NCBI RefSeq assembly: GCF_900157385.1
Contig: NZ_LT717699.1
Coordinates: 764,603-828,602 of the forward strand
Length of the DNA: 64,000 nucleotides
Origin: Mycobacterium terramassiliense
GTDB taxonomy: Bacteria; Actinomycetota; Actinomycetes; Mycobacteriales; Mycobacteriaceae
Reading direction: 5' to 3'
Shown: piece by piece, positions 7,374 to 16,876 of the stretch
How the letters are laid out: the number at the start of each line of letters is the position of its first letter
Numbering within the stretch: position 1 is the first letter of the stretch
Notes under the pieces: model-generated
What the model was told of the DNA's origin: nothing
What the model saw: only the letters and a program-made list of their open reading frames with translations
The model's database searches: none
Translations under genes and position numbers: made by a program

Positions 7374-9530
7374 TCACCCAGCGGCGAGTGTGCGGTCGGC
7401 AAGTGCCCCCATCAGCGGCGCTAACGCCCGGGCGTACTGGGGTGTCAGGTGGCTGTTGTCGACGTAGACCAGGGCGTTGCCCACGATGACCGGGCAGCGC
7501 TCAGCCGTGCAGAACAGCGCGGTGACGTCGGAGTATCGTGCGCCGGCGGCTTTGGTGGCGGCGGCTTCAGCGGCGATGCCGGCCTGGTTCACCGCTTTCG
7601 AGGTCGGCAGCGAGCAGGCCGTCGCATCGTCAAGGTGGCCGGCCAGGCAGTCCGGCACCGTTGACCGCGGAATCGGAATCGGCCCGAGGACCAGCACTTG
7701 CGCGCCGGTGCCGCGCAGTTGTGTTACGAGGCGGCCTAGGGCGTCGATCCACCCCGAGTCGAAGGACAACGGATGGCCGCGCATCATGCTGAGCACGATG
7801 AGCCGCGGATGCTCGGCGTTTAACCGCGCGGTGATCTGACCCCGCCACTGGTCGCACTCGGTGTAAGGCCGGTTAACGGCGGTGTTGATGGTGGGCAGAT
7901 CAAGCATGGGGCAGGCGGCCTTGGTCATCGTCTCCAGCCGCCAGTGCCGCTGGGTAGCGGCTTGTTCAAACGCCGGATACCACATCGCGGCATGCGAGTC
8001 GCCGACCAGTGCCACGGACGTCGAGGAGGTGGTATCGCCCGACGCGCACTCGGGCTGTCCGACTTCGAAAAAATTGCGAAGACAGCCGTGCAAGTACAAA
8101 GCCTTGACTTCGGCCGTCACACCGGCCAGCGGTGGGGTTAGGTTCGAAGGGACGGCCTGCAGCCCGACGGATGCGGCGACCGCCGCCTGTACCTGCGCGA
8201 ATGCATGCTGGACCGCCGTGTCGTAGGCGTCAATGCCAGAACCGGCGGGCGGCGACGTCGCGGAGAAGGCCGGCGCTGGAGCCGCCGGACCGCGGCCGAC
8301 CGGGACGGGCATCAACACCAGCAGTGCCACGCCGACGCTGGCCGCGATCGCGGTCGCGGTGCCGCCCACGGCGAGACTGCGGTTGGCCGACCGTCGCAAG
8401 GGAGCGGCGAAGCGAATCGGGTTCTCGATGAAACGCAGAGTCAAGAAGGCCAGCCCCAGCGACACCGCGACCGCTGTCAGCCGTTGCCCCAGGGAATGGC
8501 CGGTCGCCGCCGCGGGTACCACTAGAAGCAACGGCCAGTGCCATAGATACCACGAGTAGGACACCCGGCCGATCGCGCGCATCGGGCGCAACGCCAGGAC
8601 GCGCCCGACTCCCCGCGCCGGCAGGGCGCAGCCGGCGCCGATCACCAGCGCCGCGCCCAGCACGGGCAACAGCGCGGCGGTGCCCGGATAGGGCGTATCC
8701 GGACCCAACCGGGTGCAGGCCAGCAGGACCATGCCTAGTCCCGCGTATCCCGCGATCGCGGCGACCAGTGCAGGGAGTCGGCGCCACTGGTCGATGGTGA
8801 GGGCCACCAGACCACCGACGGCTAACTCCCAGGCTCGGGTGGGCAGCGAAAAGAACGCCACCGGGGGCACTGCGCGAGTGAATACCAGTGACAGCGCAAA
8901 CGACGCCGTCGCGACCAGCACCAGGACAAGCAGATAAGGGCGTTGTGAGGAGGGGCCCTGAGCCCCGGTCCGCCGCCGCGCGTGCCGGATGAGCCAGGCC
9001 GTGCCGATGATCAGGGCCGGCCACACCAGGTAGAACTGCTCCTCGACGCCCAATGACCAGTAGTGCAGGAATGGCGAAGGCAGGGCGTCGGCGAGATAGT
9101 CGACGCCCTGGAGCATGAAGCGGTAATTGCTGACGTACAACGCGCTGGCAATGCCGTCAATGAAAATGTTCCGGGTCTGCAATATAGGCGACATGGCGGC
9201 GGCGCCGATCATGATGACGACGCCCACCGTGGCCGACGCCGGTAGCAGCCGGCGCGCCCTCGCCCCGTAGAACCGGCGCAGTCCGACGGTCCCGGTGCTG
9301 CTCACCTCGCGCCAGAGCAGCCCCGTGATCAGAAAGCCCGAGATGATGAAGAATACGTCCACGCCGACGAGGCCACCGCTCACGCCCGGGATGTGGGCGT
9401 GAAACAGCACGACGGCCACCACCGCAACGGCACGCAGACCCTCGATGTCCGGACGGAATTCCTTGCGTGGCGGGTGCCGGTGCTGTGCCTCATCGGTTGC
9501 GGTGACGCTGTCGACCTGACGCACTACCAC
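7374..9530 (-). CDS. OafA-type membrane acyltransferase with SGNH domain (copy A)
   Basis: The predicted 718-residue protein has an N-terminal acyltransferase_3 domain (about residues 25-370, roughly ten membrane segments) with FRPDIEGLRAVAVVAVVLFHA, GVDVFFIISGFLITGLLWRE, RARRLLPASATVGVV and SLGVEEQFYLVWP. An SGNH hydrolase-like domain follows at the C-terminus, with GDSHAAMW near residue 510 and DNSHLT near 691. Such proteins move acyl groups across the membrane onto sugars. I start at the GTG at 9530 because it aligns with the GTG starts of the two paralogues and lies just downstream of the shared promoter element; the open frame from 9584 would run through that element. It probably acetylates or acylates sugars of the locus's glycolipid. 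Confidence 0.9.
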   Translation of the reverse strand: MVVRQVDSVTATDEAQHRHPPRKEFRPDIEGLRAVAVVAVVLFHAHIPGVSGGLVGVDVFFIISGFLITGLLWREVSSTGTVGLRRFYGARARRLLPASATVGVVIMIGAAAMSPILQTRNIFIDGIASALYVSNYRFMLQGVDYLADALPSPFLHYWSLGVEEQFYLVWPALIIGTAWLIRHARRRTGAQGPSSQRPYLLVLVLVATASFALSLVFTRAVPPVAFFSLPTRAWELAVGGLVALTIDQWRRLPALVAAIAGYAGLGMVLLACTRLGPDTPYPGTAALLPVLGAALVIGAGCALPARGVGRVLALRPMRAIGRVSYSWYLWHWPLLLVVPAAATGHSLGQRLTAVAVSLGLAFLTLRFIENPIRFAAPLRRSANRSLAVGGTATAIAASVGVALLVLMPVPVGRGPAAPAPAFSATSPPAGSGIDAYDTAVQHAFAQVQAAVAASVGLQAVPSNLTPPLAGVTAEVKALYLHGCLRNFFEVGQPECASGDTTSSTSVALVGDSHAAMWYPAFEQAATQRHWRLETMTKAACPMLDLPTINTAVNRPYTECDQWRGQITARLNAEHPRLIVLSMMRGHPLSFDSGWIDALGRLVTQLRGTGAQVLVLGPIPIPRSTVPDCLAGHLDDATACSLPTSKAVNQAGIAAEAAATKAAGARYSDVTALFCTAERCPVIVGNALVYVDNSHLTPQYARALAPLMGALADRTLAAG

Positions 9531-9554
9531 CCACCTAACGGGAAAGTATTCTGA

Positions 9555-9578
9555 GAATCGAGGAATTATCACACACCT
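9555..9578 (-). promoter_or_regulatory. Conserved promoter-like element, copy A
   Basis: Read on the minus strand, GTGTGATAATTCCTCGA lies about 25-50 bp upstream of the GTG start of acyltransferase A. TGTGATAAT reads as an extended -10 (TGn followed by a TATAAT-like hexamer). Nearly the same sequence precedes three other minus-strand genes (14461, 16737, 27981). Conservation outside coding sequence is the main evidence. Whether it is a promoter or an overlapping regulator site is inference. Confidence 0.55.
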
Positions 9579-9778
9579 GTTCAACAGTTTTCGGCCGAAT
9601 CCTCAACTGCGGACACACCGGGAGCTGTAGCCCGAGCGCGCTGCTGCCCAGGGTTTCCCGGCTTCTAGTCTGATAGCGCCAGTGCCGGGGTTATGCTGCT
9701 GGGCGGCTGAGCCGGGTAGACGGGCTGCTTCCATTTGCCAGAGCGTGCACGGGATGTGAAAGGGCTAGGGTCTCGCCG

Positions 9779-11059
9779 ATGAAATTTGTGCTGGCAAACT
9801 GGGGAACTCGCGGAGAAGTCGAGCCCTACGTCACCGTCGGCCGCGAGCTGGTGCGCCGCGGCCACGAGGTGCACATGGCCGTCGCGCCCGAAATGGTCAG
9901 CTTCACGGAGGCGGCCGGCCCTACGGCGGTGGCCTACGGACCGCCTATGAAAGCGATCCTCGACCCCCACCGCGATTTCTGGGCGGGCTTGTTCACTACC
10001 CCTTGGAGGATCCGGGAGCTGGGCAGGTTGTCGGCCGAGTATTCGGCGCCCCTGACGCAGTGCCGGGCCGAGGTCGCCAAGACGCTCACGTCGCTGGCGG
10101 ACGGGGCCGACCTGTTGCTCACCGGCATGAATTACGAGAACGACGCGCTCAACGCCGCGGAGCATTGCGGCATTCCGTTCGCCACCCTGCATATCTTCCC
10201 GCTGCGCGTCAACGGCCAGCTCCTGCCGATCTTGCCGGCGCCGTTGGCCCGCTCCGCGACGAGGATGCTCGACTGGTCGGCGTGGCGCGGAGGGAAGAAG
10301 ATCGAGGATGCTCAGCGCCGTGAACTCGGTTTGCCCGAGGCGACCAGCCCCTGGCCGCGTCGGATCACCGAACGCGGATCGTTGGAAATCCAGGCCTACG
10401 ACGAGGTTTGCTACCCCGGGCTGGCGGCCGAATGGGCGAAATGGAATGAGCAGCGGCCCCCCAGAAGGCCGTTCGTCGGCGCGCTGACGATGGAGTTGCC
10501 GACGGACACCGATGGCGAGGTCGCGGCATGGATCGCCGCGGGAACACCGCCGATCTGCTTCGGCTTCGGCAGCGTAGGCGTCGAATCAGCCGCCGACACG
10601 CTGTCGATGATCAGCTCGGCCTGCGCGCAGCTGGGCGAGCGGGCGCTGATCTGCGCAGCCGGGACCGACTACAGCAACGTCGAACATTCGGAGCACGTCA
10701 AGGTGGTGGGCGTGATGAACTACGCCGCCGCCCTGCCCGCCTGCCGCGCGTTCGTGCACCACGGCGGTGCGGGAACGACGAACGCGGGCCTGCGCGCGGG
10801 ACTGCCGACGTTGATCCTCTGGACACTGCCCGATCAGGGGCTCTGGGGAGCTCGGGTGAAACGACTGAAAGTCGGCACCGGACGGCGCTTTTCGGCCACC
10901 ACCGAGAAATCGTTGGTCGCCGACCTCCGCACCGTCCTTGCCCCGCAATGTCTCACCCGCGCCCGCGAGCTCGCCACCCGGATGACCAAACCCGCCGACA
11001 GCGTTGCGATCACCGCCGACCTGGTGGAAGAATTCGCCCGCCTCAAGCCGGTCGGCTGA
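9779..11059 (+). CDS. GPL-type GT1 glycosyltransferase
   Basis: This 426-residue GT-B fold enzyme starts MKFVLANWGTRGEVEPYVTVGRELVRRGHEV. Its C-terminal nucleotide-sugar binding site has HVKVVGVMNY, then VHHGGAGTT near residue 325 and a Pro/Asp-Gln stretch (LPDQGLW). Length and motifs match the mycobacterial glycosyltransferases of glycopeptidolipid clusters (Gtf/RtfA type, related to Rv1524/Rv1526c), which add deoxytalose or rhamnose to lipopeptides. The ATG at 9779 follows an AGGG stretch. It is closely related to the gene at 29366 (both have ITERGSLEIQ and FxGFGS), suggesting duplication with different acceptor use. It ends 5 bp from the convergent epimerase. Confidence 0.9.
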   Translation: MKFVLANWGTRGEVEPYVTVGRELVRRGHEVHMAVAPEMVSFTEAAGPTAVAYGPPMKAILDPHRDFWAGLFTTPWRIRELGRLSAEYSAPLTQCRAEVAKTLTSLADGADLLLTGMNYENDALNAAEHCGIPFATLHIFPLRVNGQLLPILPAPLARSATRMLDWSAWRGGKKIEDAQRRELGLPEATSPWPRRITERGSLEIQAYDEVCYPGLAAEWAKWNEQRPPRRPFVGALTMELPTDTDGEVAAWIAAGTPPICFGFGSVGVESAADTLSMISSACAQLGERALICAAGTDYSNVEHSEHVKVVGVMNYAAALPACRAFVHHGGAGTTNAGLRAGLPTLILWTLPDQGLWGARVKRLKVGTGRRFSATTEKSLVADLRTVLAPQCLTRARELATRMTKPADSVAITADLVEEFARLKPVG

Positions 11060-11064
11060 GCCGT

Positions 11065-12177
11065 CTACCTCAGCAGGGCCGTCAGGGGCGTGTGATCGCC
11101 TGGCCCGACGCCCGATTCGGGTTGCTCCCCGATCCAGCCGAGCAGGGCATCTAGACCGTCCTCGAGCGCCCGTTGCGGGAGCCAGTCGAGTGCCCTCTTT
11201 GCCGGCTCGATGTCGCAGCTCGCGGCCCGCACGTCGCCGTCGCGGAACTTCGCCACGACGACAGGTTCGGGGGCGTGGCAGATGGCGGCGATCTTGAGGG
11301 CCAGTTCGTGGATCGTGGTAGGGGTGCCCGACCCGATGTCCAGGCAGCGTTGCGGGGATGCGGGTCTTTCGATCGCGGCGAACAGCGCCGCGATGACGTC
11401 GTCGATATAGACGAAGTCGCGCACGATCTGTCCGTCTTCGTAGACCTCCAGCGCGCGCTGCTGGCGTGCCAGCCGCGCGAAGAGAGCGACGATTCCGGTG
11501 TAGGAATTCGTCAGCGACTGACCCGGTCCGTACACATTCTGCAGCCGCAGCACGCTGAGACGGGAGTCGTGGGCCGCTGTCCACGCCGCCAAGATGTGCT
11601 CTTGGGCGAGCTTGGTCGCCGCGTAGATGTTGGTGGGCCGGGGCTCGGTTCGGCCGGCGGAGCTCGGCAGCGGGATCGCGGGCAGATCGGTGGGACCGTG
11701 GGGATCCCAGACGCCGGACGCGAGCTGAGCGTGGCTACGCGGCTGCGGATAGAAGACCTGAGAGCCGGACTGCCAGGCGCCCTCCCCGTAGACGGCCCGC
11801 GACGATGCCAAGACGATCTGGTCGGGCACATGAGCCGCGCGGCTCAGGGCGTCGAGCAGCTGCGTGGTGCCCACCACGTTGACCGAACCATGGCGGGTCG
11901 CTTCCGACAGCGACTGCGCCGTTCCCGTCTCGGCCGCCAGATGCACGACCTGGGACGGCCGGCATAACCGCAGCACGGCATCCCAGTCGGGCGCATGGGT
12001 GACATCGCCTGTGCACAGCCGCACCGATGGCGGCAGGTCGATCGCCCCATGTTCGCCGTGTACCTGCGGGTGCAAGACGTCCATCACGGCGACGTCGTAC
12101 CCGGCCCCGACGAGCCGGCGCGCAAGCGCAGACCCGATAAACCCTGCCCCGCCAGTGATGAGCACTGATGTCGCCAA
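11065..12177 (-). CDS. NAD-dependent epimerase/dehydratase
   Basis: This 370-residue extended SDR has LITGGAGFIGSALARRL at the N-terminus, VVHLAAETG, LASSRAVYGEG, the catalytic pair in YAATKLAQEHIL, LQNVYGPGQ and DFVYIDDV. It resembles dTDP-glucose 4,6-dehydratase and UDP-glucose 4-epimerase relatives used to make 6-deoxysugars. An insert of about 40 residues (around residues 140-180, rich in Pro/Ser) between the Ser and Tyr motifs is unusual. The start is a TTG at 12177 preceded by GAGAGG at about 9 nt; a GTG four codons later is less well spaced. It sits between a glycosyltransferase and two acyltransferases, so it likely supplies a sugar for the same glycolipid. Confidence 0.87.
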   Translation of the reverse strand: MATSVLITGGAGFIGSALARRLVGAGYDVAVMDVLHPQVHGEHGAIDLPPSVRLCTGDVTHAPDWDAVLRLCRPSQVVHLAAETGTAQSLSEATRHGSVNVVGTTQLLDALSRAAHVPDQIVLASSRAVYGEGAWQSGSQVFYPQPRSHAQLASGVWDPHGPTDLPAIPLPSSAGRTEPRPTNIYAATKLAQEHILAAWTAAHDSRLSVLRLQNVYGPGQSLTNSYTGIVALFARLARQQRALEVYEDGQIVRDFVYIDDVIAALFAAIERPASPQRCLDIGSGTPTTIHELALKIAAICHAPEPVVVAKFRDGDVRAASCDIEPAKRALDWLPQRALEDGLDALLGWIGEQPESGVGPGDHTPLTALLR

Positions 12178-12248
12178 AATCCGTTGCCTCTCGTTACTTT
12201 GCCAGGGAAGTGCGTGACCGGCACGCGTTGCTGGGTGGGCGTTCCATG

Positions 12249-14435
12249 TCAGCCCGGGGCGAGTGCGCGGTCGACCAGGGCGCCGATGACCGGCGCCAAC
12301 AGCCGGCTGTATTCGAACGTGATGTGCATCTGATCGCGGTACACCAGGGTGTTGCCGACGATGACCGGGCAGCGGTCGGCGGTGCAGAACAGTTCGGTGA
12401 GGTCGGCATATTGCCCGTCGCCGGCCTTGGTCGCGGCGGACTCGGCCGCGACGCCGGGTTGGTTCACCGCCTTGGACCTCGGCGGCGAACAGGCGCTCGC
12501 GTCATCGAGGTGCAGCGACAGGCAGATGGGCACCACCGACTGCGGATCCGGGATCGCTCCGAGCACCAGGACCTGCGCACCGATGTCGCGCAGCTGCTGT
12601 ACATCGCGGGTCAGGCTGGCGATCCACGCCGGGTCGTATGACGTGAAACCTGACGCCCACCCGTAGCGGGCACCGTATCGGCGCATCATGTCGAGGACGA
12701 TTAGCCGGGGCCGCTCGATCCGTAACCGGGCAAGTATCTGGTCTCGCCACCGCTCGCACTCGGTGTACTCCCGGCCAAAGAGAGGGATTGTGAAGGGCAG
12801 GTCCAGCCATGGGCAGTAGCCCTTGGTCAGGGTGTCGAGCCGCAAGTGCCGCTGCGCGGCGGCCCTTTCGAAGGCCGGCTCCCACATCGCGGCGTTCGAA
12901 TCGCCGATCAGGGCCACCGTCGTCGACGACGCGGTATCGCCCGTCGCGCACAGGGGATGATCGATTTGGAGAATGTCGCGCAAGCAGTCCGTGGGGCCCA
13001 GGGGCACGTTCATCGCGTCGGCGAGCGGGGGCGTCAGGTTCGACGGGACCGCTTTGAGGTCGCCCGATGCCGCGACCGCAGCCTGCACCTGCGCGAATGC
13101 CTGCTTCACCGCAGTGTCGTACGCGGCGAGGTCGGAGCCGGCGGGGGGAGGCGTCGCGGTGAGGGTCAGCGCGGTTGCCGCCGGGCCACGGCCGACCGGG
13201 GTGGGCACCGCTACCAGCAGCGTTACGCCCACACAGACGGCTATCGCTGTGGCGCCGCCGCCAACCGCGAGACTGCGGGCAGCCGATCGGCGCACGGGGT
13301 CCGCGAATCGCAGCGGGTTCTCGATGAAACGCAGGGTCAGCGCGGCCAGCCCGAGGGAAAACAGGATCATCACGATCGCCAGCCCGAGCGGGTGCTGCGA
13401 CCATGCGGGGGTGGACATCGCCACCAGCAGCACCGGCCAGTGCCATAGGTACCACGAGTAGGACACCCGGCCGATCGCCCGCATCGGCCGCACCGCCAGG
13501 ACGCGGCCGCATCCCTGCGCGGGGGTGGCGCAGCCCGCGCCGATCACCAGCGCCGCACCCAGCACGGGCAACAGCGCGGCGGTACCCGGGTAGGGCGTGC
13601 TCCGGTCCAACCAAGTGCATGCCAGCAGGATTGATGCGAGGCCCCCCCATCCGGCGACCGCGGCGGCAGGTGGCGGCAGGCGGCGCCATTGGCCGGCGGT
13701 GAGGGCCACCAGGCCGCCGACGGCCAGCTCCCAGGCCCGGGTGGGCAGCGAAAAGAACGCCACCGGTGGCGCCAGGCGGGTGACCACCAGCGACAACGCG
13801 AACGAGGCCGCCGCGACCAGGGCCAGTACCACCAGGTATGGGCGTTTCGAGGAGGTCGCCTCGGCCCTGGTCCGCCGCCGCACCAGCCGGATGAGCCACG
13901 CCGTACCGATGATCAGGGCCGGCCACACCAGATAGAACTGCTCCTCGACGCCCAACGACCAGTAGTGCTCGAACGGCGACGGCGGCAGGTTGGTGGCGAG
14001 GTATTCGACACCTTGCAGCACGAACCGGTAGTTGCTGACGTACAGCGCGCTGGCGATGCCGTCACCGATGATCCGCCGGGACTGCAACGCGGGTAACAAG
14101 GCAGCCGAGCCGAGCATGATCACCACGCCGACCGTGGCCGACGCCGGCAGCAGTCGGCGGGCCCGCGCCCCGTAGAAGCGGGCCAGCCGGACGGTGCCGG
14201 ACGCGCTTGCCTCGCGCCAGAGCAGCCCGGTGATCAGGAAGCCCGAGATGACGAAGAAGACGTCCACCCCGACGAACCCACCGCCCGCCCCCGTGACGTC
14301 CGCGTGGAACAGGACGACGGCCACCACGGCGACCGCGCGCAGGCCCTCGATGTCGGCACGAAATCCCGCCTTTTCCGGGCTCCGATTCGGGACCGCCCGG
14401 GTAGGGCTAACGCTGTCGGTCGGGTGCAAGGTCAC
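12249..14435 (-). CDS. OafA-type membrane acyltransferase with SGNH domain (copy B)
   Basis: This 728-residue paralogue of copies A and C has the same architecture. The membrane acyltransferase_3 domain has FRADIEGLRAVAVVAVVLFHA, FFVISGFLITGLLWRE and SLGVEEQFYLVWP. In the C-terminal SGNH domain the first block reads GDSNAAMW (about residue 511) and the catalytic Asp/His block reads DQMHIT (about residue 702). The nucleophile Ser of GDS is kept; only the following His is Asn. The GTG start at 14435 follows CCCAGGTAG. It is adjacent to copy C in the same orientation, each with its own promoter-like element, so the pair arose by tandem duplication including the upstream region. The likely role is O-acylation of glycolipid sugars. 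Confidence 0.9.
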   Translation of the reverse strand: MTLHPTDSVSPTRAVPNRSPEKAGFRADIEGLRAVAVVAVVLFHADVTGAGGGFVGVDVFFVISGFLITGLLWREASASGTVRLARFYGARARRLLPASATVGVVIMLGSAALLPALQSRRIIGDGIASALYVSNYRFVLQGVEYLATNLPPSPFEHYWSLGVEEQFYLVWPALIIGTAWLIRLVRRRTRAEATSSKRPYLVVLALVAAASFALSLVVTRLAPPVAFFSLPTRAWELAVGGLVALTAGQWRRLPPPAAAVAGWGGLASILLACTWLDRSTPYPGTAALLPVLGAALVIGAGCATPAQGCGRVLAVRPMRAIGRVSYSWYLWHWPVLLVAMSTPAWSQHPLGLAIVMILFSLGLAALTLRFIENPLRFADPVRRSAARSLAVGGGATAIAVCVGVTLLVAVPTPVGRGPAATALTLTATPPPAGSDLAAYDTAVKQAFAQVQAAVAASGDLKAVPSNLTPPLADAMNVPLGPTDCLRDILQIDHPLCATGDTASSTTVALIGDSNAAMWEPAFERAAAQRHLRLDTLTKGYCPWLDLPFTIPLFGREYTECERWRDQILARLRIERPRLIVLDMMRRYGARYGWASGFTSYDPAWIASLTRDVQQLRDIGAQVLVLGAIPDPQSVVPICLSLHLDDASACSPPRSKAVNQPGVAAESAATKAGDGQYADLTELFCTADRCPVIVGNTLVYRDQMHITFEYSRLLAPVIGALVDRALAPG

Positions 14436-14460
14436 CTACCTGGGAAGAGGACGAGTCCGT

Positions 14461-14485
14461 CGAGTCGAGGCATTATCACACACCT
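14461..14485 (-). promoter_or_regulatory. Conserved promoter-like element, copy B
   Basis: The minus-strand sequence GTGTGATAATGCCTCGAC lies about 30-50 bp upstream of the GTG of acyltransferase B, with the extended -10-like TGTGATAAT. It is nearly identical to copies at 9555, 16737 and 27981. Confidence 0.55.
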
Positions 14486-14515
14486 GCCTAACAAGGCTGG
14501 ATCGATTGCACGATG

Positions 14516-16708
14516 TCAACTGTGGGCGAGCGCGCGATCGGCCAGGGCGCCGATCACCGGCGCCAGCGCCTGGGCGTATTCGACGGTCATGTGGTTGGCG
14601 TCGAAGTACACCAGGGTGTTGCCGACGATGACCGGGCAGCGGCCGCCGGCGCAGAACAACTCGGTGAGGTCGGCGTATTGCCCGCCGGCGGCCTGGGTGG
14701 CGGCGGACTCGGCGGCGATGCCGGATTCGTTGACCGCCGTCGCTCGCGGCGATGAGCAGGCGCTCGCGTCTTCGAGGTTCGAGGACAAGCAGATTGGCGC
14801 CGCCGCGCGCGGGCTGGGGATCGGTCCCAATACCAGCACCTGCGCACCGGCGCGACGAAGCTGCTGCACCAGGCGGGCCAGGCCGTCGTTCCACACCGGA
14901 TCGTAGGAGGTGAAGCCCGGCGTGTAGCTGTGCCCGAAGCCATACCCGCGGTACATGCTGACCACGACCAGCCGCGGCTGCTCGGTCTGCAGCCTGGCGA
15001 GGATCTGAGCGCGCCACTGCTGGCACATGGCGTTGGACACCGCGCGGCGGATGGTGTCGGCGATGGGCAAGTCCATCGGCGTGCAGGCGCCCTTCCCCAG
15101 GGTCTCCAGCCGCCAGTGCCGTTGCGAGGCGACCTCCTGGAACGCCGGGCTCCACATCGTGGCGTGGGAGTCGCCGAGCAGGGCCACCGTCGTTGTCGAG
15201 GCAGTATCGCCGGTTGCGCACTCCGGCTGTCCGGCTTCGAAGAGATTGCGCAGGCACCCGTTCTGGAACACCGTCTTGTATTCGGCCGCCGCGCCGGCGA
15301 GCGGCGGGGTGAGGTTCGACGGGACGGCTCGGAGGTCGGCCGACGCTGCGACGGCCGCCTGCACCTGCGCGAACTCCTGCCGCACCGCCGCGTCGTAGGC
15401 GTTGATCGTGGACCCCGGGGGAGGCGGCGTTGCGGTGATGGACAGCGCCGCAGCCGCCGGGCCGCGTCCGACCGGCACGGGAATCGACGCCAGCAGCGCC
15501 ACACCCACGGTGACCGCGATCACGGTGGCGGCGCCGCCGAGCGCGAGGCTGGCCAGGGCGGAGCGGCGTATCGGGGCGGCGAATCGCAGCGGGTTCTCGA
15601 TGAAGCGCAGGGTGAGCACGGCCAGCCCACCGGAGACGAGGACCGCCGCCAGCCTGCCGGCCAGCCCGAGGGTGTGGCCCAGCAGCGGCGCCGCGAGTAC
15701 CACCACGGGCCAGTGCCAGAGGTACCACGAGTAAGACACCCGGCCGATCGCGCGCATCGGCCGCACCGCCAGCGCGCGGCCGCAGCCCTGGGACGGCGCC
15801 GGACAGCCGGCGCCGATCACCAGCGCCGCGCCCAGCACGGGCAACAGCGCGGCGAGACCCGGGTACGGCGTGGCCGGTCCCAACTGCGTGCAGGCCAGGA
15901 GGATCAGGACCAGCCCGGCCCACCCGCTCAGCGCGGCTGTCCTCGGGGCCATTCGGCGCCACCGACCGGCGGTCAGGGCCACCAGGCCCCCGGCGGCCAG
16001 CTGCCAGGCGCGGGTGGGCAGCGAAAAGAAGGCCACAAACGGCGCCACATAGGTGATCGCCAGCGACAGGGCGAACGACACCGCCGCGACGAGGGCCAGG
16101 ACCATCAGGTATGGGCGTTTTGAGGAGGTCGCCTCGGCCCTGGTCCGGCGCCGCACCAGCCGGATGAGCCAGGCCGTGCCAATGATCAGGGCCGGCCACA
16201 CCAGGTAGAACTGCTCCTCGACGCCCAATGACCAGTAGTGCTGGAACGGCGACCCCGCCCGGGACGCGGCGAAGTAGTCGACCTGTTGCTGGATGAACCA
16301 GTAGTTGCCGACATAGAGCGCGCACGCGATGCCGTCCATGATGACCAGCGGGGACTGCAGCGGGGGGAGCAGCAACACCGACGCGATCATGGTGACCACG
16401 CCGACGGTGGCCGATGCGGGCAGCAGGCGGCGGGCCCGGGCCCCGTAGAAGCGGCGCAGCCGGACGGTGCCGGTGCCGCTCGCCTCGCGCCAGAGCAGCC
16501 CGGTGATCAGAAAGCCCGAGATGACGAAGAACACGTCCACGCCGACGAACCCGCCACCGATCCCCGGCATGTCGGCGTGGAAGAGGACAACGGCCACCAC
16601 CGCGACGGCGCGTAACCCCTCGATGTCGGGGCGAAATTTCGTCTTTTCCGGGGGTGACCCGGCTACTGCCTCGGTAGGGCTAACACTGTCGGCCGGGTGC
16701 AATGTCAC
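14516..16708 (-). CDS. OafA-type membrane acyltransferase with SGNH domain (copy C)
   Basis: This is the third 730-residue paralogue. Its acyltransferase_3 membrane domain (FRPDIEGLRAVAVVAVVLFHA, FFVISGFLITGLLWRE, SLGVEEQFYLVWP) is followed by an SGNH domain with GDSHATMW near residue 514 and DANHMT near residue 705. The GTG start at 16708 follows CTCAGGTAG, the same start context as copy B. The SGNH half differs from A and B much more than the membrane half, so the copies probably acylate different positions or use different acyl donors. Family knowledge places the acyl transfer at the outer face of the cytoplasmic membrane. Confidence 0.9.
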   Translation of the reverse strand: MTLHPADSVSPTEAVAGSPPEKTKFRPDIEGLRAVAVVAVVLFHADMPGIGGGFVGVDVFFVISGFLITGLLWREASGTGTVRLRRFYGARARRLLPASATVGVVTMIASVLLLPPLQSPLVIMDGIACALYVGNYWFIQQQVDYFAASRAGSPFQHYWSLGVEEQFYLVWPALIIGTAWLIRLVRRRTRAEATSSKRPYLMVLALVAAVSFALSLAITYVAPFVAFFSLPTRAWQLAAGGLVALTAGRWRRMAPRTAALSGWAGLVLILLACTQLGPATPYPGLAALLPVLGAALVIGAGCPAPSQGCGRALAVRPMRAIGRVSYSWYLWHWPVVVLAAPLLGHTLGLAGRLAAVLVSGGLAVLTLRFIENPLRFAAPIRRSALASLALGGAATVIAVTVGVALLASIPVPVGRGPAAAALSITATPPPPGSTINAYDAAVRQEFAQVQAAVAASADLRAVPSNLTPPLAGAAAEYKTVFQNGCLRNLFEAGQPECATGDTASTTTVALLGDSHATMWSPAFQEVASQRHWRLETLGKGACTPMDLPIADTIRRAVSNAMCQQWRAQILARLQTEQPRLVVVSMYRGYGFGHSYTPGFTSYDPVWNDGLARLVQQLRRAGAQVLVLGPIPSPRAAAPICLSSNLEDASACSSPRATAVNESGIAAESAATQAAGGQYADLTELFCAGGRCPVIVGNTLVYFDANHMTVEYAQALAPVIGALADRALAHS

Positions 16709-16736
16709 CTACCTGAGATGCAGACGAGCTCTCTTT

Positions 16737-16759
16737 GGGTCGAGGCATTATCACACACG
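16737..16759 (-). promoter_or_regulatory. Conserved promoter-like element, copy C
   Basis: The minus-strand GTGTGATAATGCCTCGAC is identical in its core to copy B and lies about 30-50 bp upstream of the start of acyltransferase C. The core TGTGATAAT reads as an extended -10. Confidence 0.55.
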
Positions 16760-16876
16760 TGTCGAGCAAGCCGGGTGGGTTCCATGAAGCAAATCGGGCC
16801 GAGCGGGTGGTCGGCCGACGTTCGCGTCGCCGGCCCCGCTGATGGAAGCATCAACCCTGATCGACGCCGATGGCGA

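Noticed and set aside
12889..12908. GDSN in acyltransferase B taken as loss of the SGNH active site
   Set aside because: The Ser nucleophile and the C-terminal Asp/His block are kept; the His after GDS is not the catalytic one, so inactivation is not supported.
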